Below are positions 45,245 through 58,083 of a stretch of 64,000 nt of DNA, piece after piece. Numbering within the stretch: the stretch's first letter is position 1; each line of letters opens with the position of its first letter. Origin of the DNA: Deinococcus sp. YIM 77859. GTDB lineage: Bacteria; Deinococcota; Deinococci; Deinococcales; Deinococcaceae. The position numbers and the translations under genes are program-made. Below the pieces are notes generated by a model, which did no database searches, was not told the DNA's origin, and saw nothing but the letters and a program-made list of their open reading frames with translations. The DNA is taken from positions 728,001-792,000 of the forward strand of contig NZ_JQNI01000002.1 of NCBI RefSeq assembly GCF_000745175.1. Reading direction: 5' to 3'.

Positions 45245-46036
45245 TCAGCCGTGCTCCTCCCGCAGGAGAGCCAGCAGTTCGGGGTGTAGGGGGCCATTCG
45301 TCGCAACGATCATCTCGGCGTAGGGGTCAGGGCGGCCCCATGCGTCCGTGACGGTGCCGCCCGCCTCCTCCACGATCAGGCTGCCCGCAGCGCTGTCCCA
45401 GGGCTTGAGGCCGATCTCCCAGTAGGCGTCCATCCGTCCGCAGGCGACGTTGCAGAGGTCGAGCGCGGCAGCCCCAGGACGGCGGATGGGCACACCCCGC
45501 TGCAAGAGTCGCTGCACCAGCGCGAGGTTTCGCCCACCACTCTTGTCATAGGGGAAGCCGGTGGACACCAGGGCGGGGGTGGTGAGGGAGGGCACTGCAC
45601 TCACACGGATGGGTTCCCCGTTGAGAAAGGCACCCCCACCACGCGTAGCCGTGAAGAGTTCCTGACGGCTGGGGTCGAACACCGCACCGACCACCCGCTG
45701 GGCCTCCACCTCCAGGGCGACCGAGGCGCCGTAGACCGGAAAGCCGTGCGCGTAGTTCACGGTGCCGTCCAAGGGGTCCACAATCCAGCGGCAAGGGGTG
45801 TCGGCGGGGCCGCTCCCCAGGCCCTCCTCCTCGCCCAGAATCGCGTGGTCGGGAAAGGCGCGGGCGATCACCTCGCGGATGGCGGCCTCCGCGAGCGCGT
45901 CCACCTCGGTCACGAGGTCACTGAAGGTGGACTTGCGGCGAACCTGAAGAACCTTGCCCACATACGCGAGGTGAATCGCCCCGGCGGTCCGGGCGGCTTC
46001 CACCGCCACGCTCAGGGCCTGCTGAACGTCAAGCAT
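45245..46036 (-). CDS. suhB: Inositol monophosphatase family protein
   Basis: A 263-residue Mg-dependent phosphatase with GEEEG (about 68-72), the metal motif DPLDGTVNYAHG (about 88-99) and the C-terminal signature PWDSAAGSLIVEEAGG. It could hydrolyse inositol monophosphate or related phosphates; SuhB in E. coli also joins NusB in antitermination. ATG 46036 follows TACACT by 6 nt. The 107-nt gap to the HAD gene holds nothing evident. Confidence 0.9.
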   Translation of the reverse strand: MLDVQQALSVAVEAARTAGAIHLAYVGKVLQVRRKSTFSDLVTEVDALAEAAIREVIARAFPDHAILGEEEGLGSGPADTPCRWIVDPLDGTVNYAHGFPVYGASVALEVEAQRVVGAVFDPSRQELFTATRGGGAFLNGEPIRVSAVPSLTTPALVSTGFPYDKSGGRNLALVQRLLQRGVPIRRPGAAALDLCNVACGRMDAYWEIGLKPWDSAAGSLIVEEAGGTVTDAWGRPDPYAEMIVATNGPLHPELLALLREEHG

Positions 46037-46183
46037 AGGGGGAGTGTAGAGCGGCCTAGGCTTCAGAGGGCGTCCTGCCTGGCCCGCACCTCTGCCGCTG
46101 CCCGCTCGTCGTCCGCGAGGCCTTCGACCAAGCCGAGCTGGTGAATCCCCCTCACGCGCCTCTATGTTTGCCCCGGGTGGTAG

Positions 46184-47501
<1,318 letters not shown>

Positions 47502-47582
47502 AGGCCGGTCAGGTTCTCAGCCAATACCGCGACCGACACGCTACAGTTTGCCCACACTTCAACCTCGCCTCAAGGAGTTCCC

Positions 47583-48806
<1,224 letters not shown>

Positions 48807-48824
48807 AGGGAGCATAGGCTCCCT
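48807..48824 (+). other. Hairpin between the sugar-binding protein and GH20 genes
   Basis: AGGGAGC (48807-48813) pairs with GCTCCCT (48818-48824) over an ATAG loop, starting right after the stop codon. Lacking a T-run, it may slow RNA decay or reduce GH20 expression rather than terminate. Confidence 0.4.
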
Positions 48825-48842
48825 CTCCCCACGAGGTCCCCC

Positions 48843-50873
48843 ATGCGCCTACCTCTCCTCCTCTCTGCCGCCTTCCTCCTCTCCCCCGCCCTCGCCACGC
48901 CCCTTGCCGTGACGCCCATTCCCGATGCGCGAGTCAGTGCCCCACGCGCCGACCTCGTGCCCCAGCCTCAGAAGGCGGCGTTCCCGGCGGGCGTGCTGCC
49001 GCTGTCCGGGCTGGGCGTCCAGCTCACCGGGAGTGTTCCCGAGCTGGGCTGGGCCGCCCGGGATCTGCGCGAGGAGTGGCAGACGCGGCTGGGCGCGAAG
49101 TTGCCGGACGGGGGCAAGACGCCCATCGTGATCGGCACGCGAGCCGACGCCGAGCTGGCCGCGAAGGCGAGGGCGGCGGGCCTATATACCGAAACGCCGG
49201 AGGGCTACGCCCTGTGGGTGGACGGCACGGGCGCCTACGTGATGGGCGCGGACGCCAGGGGCGCGTACTACGGCGCGCAGACACTGCGCCAACTGCTCAC
49301 GCCGGGGGGCCTGCGCTTCGCCCGCATTCAGGATGCCCCGGCCCTGCGGCAACGGGTGGCGATGCTGTACCTCGACTCGAACAGCCAACCGGTCAATGAC
49401 CGCCTGATCCCGCTCCTGGCGCAGCTCAAGTACAACGCCGTGTTGGTGATGAGCAACTACGTGCAGTGGGACGCGGCGCGGGCGGGCGGCTGGGCCCACC
49501 CCGGCGGCGCGACGAAGGCGGAGGCGGCGCGGGTGGCAAAACTCGCGCGCGAGCACGGGTTGGAGGTCATCCCGCTGATCGAGACGCTGGGCCACGTGGG
49601 CTGGATGTTTGGTGGCGGCAAGAACCGCGACCTGATGCAGGACCCCGACTCGCAAAACCCCTATGCCTACGACACACTGAACCCCCAGACGTACGAGCGC
49701 GTGATCTTCCCGGTGCTGCGCGAGGCGGTAGAGGTCTTCCAACCCAAGGTGATCCATATCGGACACGACGAGGTGAGGAACCGCGACCGCTTCCCCGCGC
49801 GGGAGAACGGAAAAGCGGTGGGCTTCGAGAAGCTCTTCGTGGACGACACGCTCAAGCTCTATGCCTTCCTGCGGGCACGGAACGTCGGGACGATGATCTG
49901 GCATGACGTGGCCTTTAGTGACGCGCTGATCGGCAGCCTGCCCGCCAAACTCCCCAAGGACATTCAGGTCGCGTACTGGAACTACACGGCGGACACGGAG
50001 ACGAACACCCTGAGCCGCATTCGGGCGCTGGGCTTCCCAGTGCTGGGGGCGTCCGGGTTCAAGGCGGGCAATCCGGAGGGCCTCGCGCGGACGGCCCTGA
50101 AGTCGGGCGCTGTGGGCATGATCCAGACGCGCTGGAGCGGGTACTTCGGCAATCCCAGCGTATGGGACGGTATGGCCGAGCAGGGCGTGGCGCTGGTACG
50201 CGGGGGGGCGAGCTTCTGGAACCCGGCGGGGAAGGCCGTGACGAACGCGGACGCCGTCTACCGTGATCTCTACGCACCGGGGGCCTACGGGCAGACGGCG
50301 GGCAGCCTGGTCAACCTCGCGCCGCTGGTGACGCGCAAACTCACCGACAACGATGAGAAGGGCTGGATTCAGAAGGGACCGGACACCGACCTGCGCAACC
50401 TCCCCGCCGGGAAGAACGTGCGGATCGGCGCGTACCGTTTCGACGTGAGCGGCGCGGTGATGCTGCGCGGAAACCGGGCCGCAGTGCGCGACCTGCCCGA
50501 GCGCGTGACGGTGGAACTGGGCCGCAAGGCCAGCGCACTCGCGCTGCTCCTCACCACCGGCTGGCCGGGCAACCACCGCGAGGCCGTAGGCCGCCTGGAG
50601 GTCCGGTACGCGGACGGGAGCCTCCTCAATGTCCCGCTGGAGTACGGGCGGCACCTGCGCGCCTGGACCGAAACCGCCGCGAACGCCGAGAACCTCAGCA
50701 TGATTCCCGCGCCCGGCTGGGTCGGCCAGACGCGCGAAGGGCTAGACGTGAACGTGCCCGTCCTGGAGTGGGCGAACCCCAAACCCGGCGTGGTGATTCA
50801 GAGTGTCTCGCTGGTCAGCGAGGGCAAGGGCGCGAACCCGACCCTGATTGGCCTGACCTTGATCGGAGGGTGA
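48843..50873 (+). CDS. Glycoside hydrolase family 20 (beta-N-acetylhexosaminidase)
   Basis: A 676-residue secreted enzyme with signal peptide MRLPLLLSAAFLLSPALA. It has the GH20b-type N-terminal domain (about 35-165), the TIM barrel with the catalytic Asp-Glu pair in HIGHDEVRN (D309, E310) and MIWHDVAF, and a C-terminal beta domain (about 520-676). It would release terminal GlcNAc or GalNAc by substrate-assisted catalysis. The neighbouring sugar-binding protein suggests uptake of the product. GAGG lies about 6 nt upstream of ATG 48843. Confidence 0.92.
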   Translation: MRLPLLLSAAFLLSPALATPLAVTPIPDARVSAPRADLVPQPQKAAFPAGVLPLSGLGVQLTGSVPELGWAARDLREEWQTRLGAKLPDGGKTPIVIGTRADAELAAKARAAGLYTETPEGYALWVDGTGAYVMGADARGAYYGAQTLRQLLTPGGLRFARIQDAPALRQRVAMLYLDSNSQPVNDRLIPLLAQLKYNAVLVMSNYVQWDAARAGGWAHPGGATKAEAARVAKLAREHGLEVIPLIETLGHVGWMFGGGKNRDLMQDPDSQNPYAYDTLNPQTYERVIFPVLREAVEVFQPKVIHIGHDEVRNRDRFPARENGKAVGFEKLFVDDTLKLYAFLRARNVGTMIWHDVAFSDALIGSLPAKLPKDIQVAYWNYTADTETNTLSRIRALGFPVLGASGFKAGNPEGLARTALKSGAVGMIQTRWSGYFGNPSVWDGMAEQGVALVRGGASFWNPAGKAVTNADAVYRDLYAPGAYGQTAGSLVNLAPLVTRKLTDNDEKGWIQKGPDTDLRNLPAGKNVRIGAYRFDVSGAVMLRGNRAAVRDLPERVTVELGRKASALALLLTTGWPGNHREAVGRLEVRYADGSLLNVPLEYGRHLRAWTETAANAENLSMIPAPGWVGQTREGLDVNVPVLEWANPKPGVVIQSVSLVSEGKGANPTLIGLTLIGG

Positions 50874-50879
50874 CTCTAG

Positions 50880-52052
<1,173 letters not shown>

Positions 52053-52059
52053 ACGCCAC

Positions 52060-52503
52060 TCAGGGGGGCGGCAGGCGCACCACGCTCAACATGTAGCGGC
52101 CCAGAGAGTGCACCGCCTGATAGAAGTGCTCGAAATCTATGGGCTTGACCACGTAACTCGCGGCATGGGCCTGGTAGGAGCGCAGGATGTCCTCGTCAGC
52201 CTGGCTGGTGGTCAGAACAATCACCGGGATGGTCATGAGCTGCGGGTCGCGCTTGAGTTCGGCAAGCACCTCCAGACCGTTCATGCGCGGCATATTGATA
52301 TCCAAGAGAATGACGTCTGGACGCGGCGCGTCCTCGTATCCTTCTTGACGGCGCAAAAACGCCAGCGCCTCGACGCCGTCGCGAACGACATGGAGCTTGT
52401 TGGTCAGGCCCGCAGCGGCAAACGCTTCCTCGGTCAGAATGATGTCGGGTTCACTGTCCTCGACAAGCAGAATTTCGATCGGCGTGGGATTGGACATCAT
52501 CAT
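52060..52503 (-). CDS. Single-domain response regulator (Rcp1-like)
   Basis: A 147-residue CheY-like receiver with no output domain. It has acidic residues VEDSEPD, the phosphoacceptor D68 in VILLDINMPRMNG, the Thr in VLTTSQ and Lys in VVKPIDF. The length and DINMPRMNG pattern match Rcp1-type regulators paired with phytochrome-like kinases; no kinase lies in the window. ATG 52503 has GGGAG 7 nt upstream; the TTG at 52509 and ATGs at 52500 and 52497 are alternatives. It is convergent with lysY (7-nt gap). Confidence 0.9.
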   Translation of the reverse strand: MMMSNPTPIEILLVEDSEPDIILTEEAFAAAGLTNKLHVVRDGVEALAFLRRQEGYEDAPRPDVILLDINMPRMNGLEVLAELKRDPQLMTIPVIVLTTSQADEDILRSYQAHAASYVVKPIDFEHFYQAVHSLGRYMLSVVRLPPP

Positions 52504-52637
52504 GGGCAAGCTCCCGTCGTGCTGCCTGCAGTGTCGCGCAGTGACGTGGCGGATGCGTCTTGCGCGGCTTCACACGGCGGCAACGGTCCCTTGAATCTCT
52601 CTTGGCCGTTTTCACGGGGGCCGTTAGGCTGGGCCCC

Positions 52638-53048
52638 ATGAACATCCTGCAATCGGCCCTGGGGGGCGGCGCGATTTTTCCTGCTCCTGAAACGTTGCTG
52701 GACGGCCTCACCTTTGAGCGGGCGGCCCGAACAGTGCCGAATGTGCCCTATACGCTCGCGGAGCTGCTCGCCCACCTCGCAGTGACGCAGCGGGCCAGCC
52801 TCGACCTGGCCTCGGGCAGGACAGAAACCTGGCCGGAAGAGCTGGATATCTGGCCGGGCGTGGTGAATGCGGCGGCCTTTGACGCCCTCTTGACCGACCT
52901 GCGCCTGGGTCTGGCCGAGGCGCGTGCCCTGGCCGAACAGCCTTCCCCCCGCGCGCGGGACGTGCTGACCGACCTCGCGGCCCACAGCGCCTACCACTGG
53001 GGCCAGGTGGCCCTGCTGCGCCGCGTGCTGGGTGAGTGGCCGCAGTGA
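52638..53048 (+). CDS. DinB/YfiT-like metal-binding protein
   Basis: A 136-residue four-helix-bundle protein of the DinB superfamily. Likely metal-binding histidines lie in AELLAHLAVTQ (about 46) and AAHSAYHWGQVALLRR (about 115-122). DinB-type proteins are expanded in Deinococcus; some act as thiol S-transferases using bacillithiol, which fits bshC in this genome, but that is inference. ATG 52638 is leaderless: TAGGCT (52625-52630) ends exactly 7 nt upstream. Confidence 0.82.
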   Translation: MNILQSALGGGAIFPAPETLLDGLTFERAARTVPNVPYTLAELLAHLAVTQRASLDLASGRTETWPEELDIWPGVVNAAAFDALLTDLRLGLAEARALAEQPSPRARDVLTDLAAHSAYHWGQVALLRRVLGEWPQ

Positions 53049-53220
53049 GGGCCCCCATCCTGTGCGGGTAAGGGAGCGCGGTGCCCCAGAGCCCACCGGC
53101 GAGGAACACACCCGCGAGGGCGCGCTTCCCGGAGGTCTGGTGACCGGGGCCGACGGGGGCGCTCGCTGCCACTCTCTTAAGAGATGCACCGTACCGAACA
53201 GCCGGGCTCTACCCTGAGGC

Positions 53221-53520
53221 ATGAACCAAAACGTACGGGTTACCAACAATGAGGCTGAGCGCCGCTACGAGATCGCGCTGAACGGACAGCGGGTGGGACT
53301 CGCCGAGTACCAGCCGGAAGGCGACACCCTCATCTTGACGCATACTGAGGTTGCGGAGGGCCACGAGGGCGAGGGTCTAGCCTCGCAACTGGTCCAAGCC
53401 GCGCTCGATGACGCCCGTGCGCGGGGGCTGCGGGTGGTGCCCGTCTGCCGCTTCGTCGCGGCCTATATCCAGAGACATCCGGAGTACGCTGACCTGGTCC
53501 GCGAGGAAGAACTGGGCTGA
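53221..53520 (+). CDS. Small GNAT-like N-acetyltransferase (YjdJ type)
   Basis: A 99-residue minimal GCN5-like domain with the acetyl-CoA loop EVAEGHEGEGLASQLV (about 43-58), followed by LDDARARGLRVVPVCRFVAAYIQRHPEY (part). The substrate is unknown. ATG 53221 follows TACCCT (53210-53215) by 5 nt. The 172-nt gap to the DinB-like gene has no support for another gene. Confidence 0.85.
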   Translation: MNQNVRVTNNEAERRYEIALNGQRVGLAEYQPEGDTLILTHTEVAEGHEGEGLASQLVQAALDDARARGLRVVPVCRFVAAYIQRHPEYADLVREEELG

Positions 53521-53554
53521 TCACGTCCAACCTCAACGGCTGCGACCGATTTAA

Positions 53555-53570
53555 TCTTAACGCATGTAAA
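53555..53570 (+). promoter_or_regulatory. Shared upstream element (lysZ copy) within an inverted repeat
   Basis: TCTTA-N4-ATGTAAA, as upstream of lysY. Here ATTTGTG follows at 53573-53579. The region also forms an imperfect dyad, CTTAACGCA (53556-53564) with TGCGTTTAAG (53578-53587), ending 11 nt before the -10 box TACCTT (53599-53604). Position fits an activator or repressor site overlapping -35. Confidence 0.5.
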
Positions 53571-53610
53571 GCATTTGTGCGTTTAAGTTGGCGCGTGCTA
53601 CCTTCAGCCC

Positions 53611-54414
<804 letters not shown>

Positions 54415-54444
54415 AAAGGGGCACTCTCCCGGCTCGGCCCCTTT
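54415..54444 (+). terminator. Hairpin after lysZ
   Basis: AAAGGGGC (54415-54422) and GCCCCTTT (54437-54444) form a perfect 8-bp stem over 14 nt, right after the stop codon. The T-run is only three bases, so strength is uncertain; it is just upstream of the next gene's -10 box. Confidence 0.5.
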
Positions 54445-54463
54445 GCTCTATCCTCCCCACCGG

Positions 54464-54721
54464 ATGACGCCCGCCGAGCTGCTTTCCTTCCTGACCAAGC
54501 GCGGCGGGCGCGAGTTCGCCGTGACCGTCTGTACCCAGCAGGGCCGCAGAACCGGCGTGTACCACCTGACGGCACGCGGGGAGGACGTGCAGGTCACCGG
54601 TCCCAGTCGGCAGACACGCCTGCTCTCCCCAGCTACGTTTCTCGAGGTGTTCGGAGGGTACGAGTTCTGTGACGTGCAGCCGACGGGCGTGCTGACGGAC
54701 CTGGGGCCGCTGTTCGGCTAG
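54464..54721 (+). CDS. Uncharacterised protein, 85 aa
   Basis: A small alpha/beta soluble protein, MTPAELLSFLTKRGG at the start, with no family I recognise. ATG 54464 lies 9 nt after TATCCT (54449-54454), giving a leader of 2-3 nt. It is convergent with cstA. Confidence 0.65.
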   Translation: MTPAELLSFLTKRGGREFAVTVCTQQGRRTGVYHLTARGEDVQVTGPSRQTRLLSPATFLEVFGGYEFCDVQPTGVLTDLGPLFG

Positions 54722-54789
54722 CGGCGAAGCAAGCAAGAGCGGCCCCACCGGGACACCGGGAACACCGGAGAGACCGCCCAGGGAGCGGA

Positions 54790-56586
54790 TCAGTCGGCCG
54801 CACTGGGAGCGAGCGTCATCTGGGGCCGGCGGAGGGTCTTCCACCAGTCGTGCATGGCGATCAGGAGGATGACAGCCCCCAGCACGAGCATGGTGATGGA
54901 GAGGACCGCGTTGAGGACGCTGTGCCCGGCACCCGGCGCGAGGTACACGTTGCGGATCATCCACACGCCCGCCACGTTCACGGTCACGTACAGGTACGCG
55001 AGCGGCAGCAGGCAGGTCAGCATGTACCAGCGCTTGGCCCGCTGGTGCAGCCGCAGGATGACGGTCGCGCCGATGATCAGGCCGATCGAGGCCATCAGCT
55101 GGTTGCTCACGCCAAAGAGGGCCCAGATCGAGGAAATGTTGCCGCTGTACAGCAGAAAGCCCCAGAAAAAGCAGGCGAGAACGCTGGCAAAGATCACGCC
55201 CGGCAGCCAGTCGAGCCGCTTGAGGGGCCGGTACACGTCCCCGAAGAAGTCCTGAATGAGGTAACGGGCCACCCGCGTGCCCGCGTCGATGGCGGTCAGG
55301 ATGAACACCGCCTCGAACATGATGATGAACTGGAAGAAGTACGCCGCGAGGTGCTGGAAGAAGGGGACGTTCTTGAAGATGTACGTCATGCCCGCCGCAA
55401 GGCTGATGGCGCCGCCCGTGCGGCCTGCGAGGTCCAGGCCGACCTCCTGGCTGAGCTGCGGCAGGGCCTGCACGGTCATGCCAAGCTGCTGAAACTTCTC
55501 CGGCGTGGCGTTGATGGCGAAGTAGTCGGCGGGGTGCAGGCTGGTGGCAGCGATCAGGGCGAGCACGGCGACCATGCACTCGACGAGCATGGCCCCGAAG
55601 GCGACCGGCTTCACGTCGCTCCAGCGGTCGAGCATCTTGGGCGTGGTGCCCGCGCTGATAAAGGCATGGAAGCCACTGATGGCCCCGCACGCGATGGTGA
55701 TGCTCACAAAGGGCCACACCGGCCCGGCGATCACCGGCCCCCCGCCATGAATAAACTCGGTGAAGGCCGGGAACTGAAGGGCGGGGTGAACGAGGAACAC
55801 GCCCGCGATCAGCGCGATAAACACGCCGATCTTCATGAAGCTGCTGAGGTAGTCACGGGGCGCGAGCAGCAGCCACACGGGCAGCGCCGAGGCGAAGAAA
55901 GCATAGACCGGCAGGATGATGGCCAGCGTCTGACGGTCGAGGGTGAGGGCCTGCCCCAAGGGGGTGTCTTTGAGGGATGGCCCCACCAGGATCGCCGCCA
56001 ACATCAGCAGCAGGCCCAGGGCGCTGGCGAGCTTCAGGTTTCCGGTCTGCTTGATGAGCACGCCCACCAGGAGCGCGATGGGAATGGTGGCTCCCACCGT
56101 AAAGGTGCTCCAGGGGTTGCGTTCCAGCGCGTGCAGCACCACCATCGAGAGCCCCGCCATGGTGATGGTGATGATAAAGAGCATGGCGAGCCCCGTGCAG
56201 AAGCCCGCCACCGGACCGAGTTTGCGTTTGGCGATCTCGGAGAGGCTTTCGCCTCGTTGCCGCATGCTGGCAAACAGCACCACGGTGTCGTGAACAGCGC
56301 CGCCGATCACCGCGCCGATCAGCAGCCACACCAACCCCGGCAGGTAGCCAAACTGCGCGGCCAGCACTGGTCCTACCAGCGGTCCGGCCGCCGCGATGGC
56401 CGCAAAGTGGTGGCCGAAGGTCACCCAGCGGCTGGTAGGAACGTAGTCTTTGCCGTCCTCCAGGGCATGGGCGGGCGTCGGCTCCTGCGGCATTCCCAGC
56501 ACCTTCGCCGTCAGAAAGGTGCCGTACAGCCGGTAGGCGATGGCCAGAATGCAGGCAGCAGCGATCACAATGGTGACGGAATTCAA
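54790..56586 (-). CDS. cstA: Carbon starvation protein CstA (peptide/pyruvate transporter)
   Basis: A 598-residue membrane protein with about 16 helices. Conserved stretches include TSRWVTFGHHFAAIAAAGP, GPVLAAQFGYLPG, GGAVHDTVVLFASMRQRG, SGFHAFISAGTTPK and FGVSNQLMASIGL. CstA proteins take up peptides or pyruvate under carbon limitation. The start is TTG 56586, supported by AAGGAGG 9 nt upstream. A recognisable -35/-10 promoter gives a leader of about 80 nt, unlike the leaderless neighbours, so post-transcriptional or Crp-type control is possible. Confidence 0.93.
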   Translation of the reverse strand: MNSVTIVIAAACILAIAYRLYGTFLTAKVLGMPQEPTPAHALEDGKDYVPTSRWVTFGHHFAAIAAAGPLVGPVLAAQFGYLPGLVWLLIGAVIGGAVHDTVVLFASMRQRGESLSEIAKRKLGPVAGFCTGLAMLFIITITMAGLSMVVLHALERNPWSTFTVGATIPIALLVGVLIKQTGNLKLASALGLLLMLAAILVGPSLKDTPLGQALTLDRQTLAIILPVYAFFASALPVWLLLAPRDYLSSFMKIGVFIALIAGVFLVHPALQFPAFTEFIHGGGPVIAGPVWPFVSITIACGAISGFHAFISAGTTPKMLDRWSDVKPVAFGAMLVECMVAVLALIAATSLHPADYFAINATPEKFQQLGMTVQALPQLSQEVGLDLAGRTGGAISLAAGMTYIFKNVPFFQHLAAYFFQFIIMFEAVFILTAIDAGTRVARYLIQDFFGDVYRPLKRLDWLPGVIFASVLACFFWGFLLYSGNISSIWALFGVSNQLMASIGLIIGATVILRLHQRAKRWYMLTCLLPLAYLYVTVNVAGVWMIRNVYLAPGAGHSVLNAVLSITMLVLGAVILLIAMHDWWKTLRRPQMTLAPSAAD

Positions 56587-56675
56587 GTTGACTGGCCTCC
56601 TTTTGTCCCCCTCCGGCCACGTCCGTGGGTGGACGGCGCGCAGAGGGACGGCTTTTCCCAGCGGGAGCAGGGCGA

Positions 56676-56703
56676 ACTATACTCCAGATTCCAGTCCTAA
56701 CAA
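56676..56703 (-). promoter_or_regulatory. Promoter of cstA
   Basis: On the minus strand TTGTTA (56703-56698) and TATAGT (56681-56676) are separated by 16 bp, the clearest -35/-10 pair in the window. The leader to TTG 56586 is about 80 nt. Confidence 0.6.
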
Positions 56704-56798
56704 GCAGCCGGTCGGATGGGCTGGACACTCGCGCGCGCGCTCCTGCACAAGCCAGCGGCCGGGCGCCGACAAGGGGCACCCGGCTGCTGACCGGCCTT

Positions 56799-58040
56799 CT
56801 ACTGCTGGTTGTTGGGAAGCGTGAACGCCTGAAGGTTGACCGTCACCTCACGGGTCTGTCCGCCTCGCTCCACGGTGAGGCGCAGGGTTTCCCCGATCTG
56901 CTTGCCGATCACCGCGCGGGGCAGCTCGTTCGCGTCGGTGACCGGCTGCCCGTCCACCGCCGTGATGATGTCGCCCCCGGTGACGAGTCCGGTTTCCGGG
57001 TCGCGAACGGTGCCGCCCCGGAGGCCGGCGCGTGCGGCCGGGCTTCCCAGATAGACCTGCTGCACCAGGAGGCCCGTCGCGGGAAGGTGCAGCTTCTGGC
57101 GTTGGTCCTGGGGAAGAGCACTCAGATCCGCAAACTGAATCCCCAGGGTGGGCGTCTTGACCTCCCCGCCCCGCTGCAACTGCGGCAGCAGGCGCTTGAC
57201 GGTGTTGATGGGAATGGCGAAGCCGACGCCCGCACTCTGGCCGATACCACCGGTGAGAATCTGGGTGTTCACGCCGATGACCTGACCGGCGCTATTGAGG
57301 AGAGGACCGCCGCTGTTACCAGGGTTGATCGCCGCGTCCGTTTGGATCACGTTCTGATAGACCCCCTTGGCCCCAACCGGCACCTCACGTTCCAGGCTGC
57401 TGATAATGCCTTCCGACACACTGAAGTCCAGCCCAAAGGGCGCACCCATCGCAATCGCCTTGAGGCCCACGTCAAGCTGTGAAGAGTCGCCCAGCGGGAT
57501 GGGCTCGATCGCGTCGCGGGGAAGCCCCTCGGCGCGGATCAGGGCCAGATCGAAGTCAGGGGCGCGGCCGATCACCCGGGCTTTGTACGTCTGCTTGTTG
57601 CCGTGCAGGCGAATGGTGATCTCGCTGGCACCCTCGACCACGTGGTTATTGGTGAGGATGTCCCCCTGGGCATTCACGAAAAACCCGCTGCCGGTGCCCT
57701 GCTGCACCTCGCCCGAGCCGTCGTCGGGGAGGGTGAACCCAAACTGTTCCTGAAGCTGTCGCCGCAGCTGCGCCTGAGGACTGTTCTCGGCGCTCTCGGT
57801 GACGCTGATGTACACGAGGCCACCTTCGCGGGCCTTGACGACCTGAACGGTATTTGCCTCCGACTCGGTGCGAGCACGTCCCGAATCAAAAGCCGGGGAG
57901 GCGGCAGGGGTGGCAGGGGTCGTCGCCACGGGCGGCGTACTCGTCACCTGCGCGCTCGACCGCTCCGACACCTCGAAACCCACAAACGTGCCCAGCGCAA
58001 GCGCACCACCAAGGGCCAGCAAAGAGAGGTTCCTCTTCAT
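56799..58040 (-). CDS. HtrA/DegP-like serine protease
   Basis: A 413-residue membrane-tethered protease with one N-terminal helix (about 5-23) and a Pro/Thr-rich linker. The trypsin-like triad is H133 (LTNNHVVEG), D164 (DFDLALIR) and S243 (INPGNSGGPLL). A single PDZ domain follows (about 310-405), with LGSPAARAGLRGG. It degrades or refolds damaged exported proteins. I start at ATG 58040, since CACACT ends 6 nt upstream and the signal anchor MKRNLSLLALGG follows; the longer in-frame extension overlaps the next gene. Confidence 0.93.
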   Translation of the reverse strand: MKRNLSLLALGGALALGTFVGFEVSERSSAQVTSTPPVATTPATPAASPAFDSGRARTESEANTVQVVKAREGGLVYISVTESAENSPQAQLRRQLQEQFGFTLPDDGSGEVQQGTGSGFFVNAQGDILTNNHVVEGASEITIRLHGNKQTYKARVIGRAPDFDLALIRAEGLPRDAIEPIPLGDSSQLDVGLKAIAMGAPFGLDFSVSEGIISSLEREVPVGAKGVYQNVIQTDAAINPGNSGGPLLNSAGQVIGVNTQILTGGIGQSAGVGFAIPINTVKRLLPQLQRGGEVKTPTLGIQFADLSALPQDQRQKLHLPATGLLVQQVYLGSPAARAGLRGGTVRDPETGLVTGGDIITAVDGQPVTDANELPRAVIGKQIGETLRLTVERGGQTREVTVNLQAFTLPNNQQ

Positions 58041-58083
58041 GGGCGCAGTGTGGCGCAGCTCGGTTACGCGGCGGTTAAAACAA

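Noticed and set aside
46063..46155. A 30-codon minus-strand ORF (VRGIHQLGLVEGLADD start) between suhB and purB
   Set aside because: Codon use looks plausible, but there is no -10 box at leaderless distance, no ribosome binding site and no recognisable family, so I cannot support it.
52708..53172. Minus-strand frame whose start (GKRALAGVFLAGGLWG) resembles a membrane segment
   Set aside because: The remainder is Arg/Pro/Gly-rich antisense of the DinB-like gene, with no supporting start signals.
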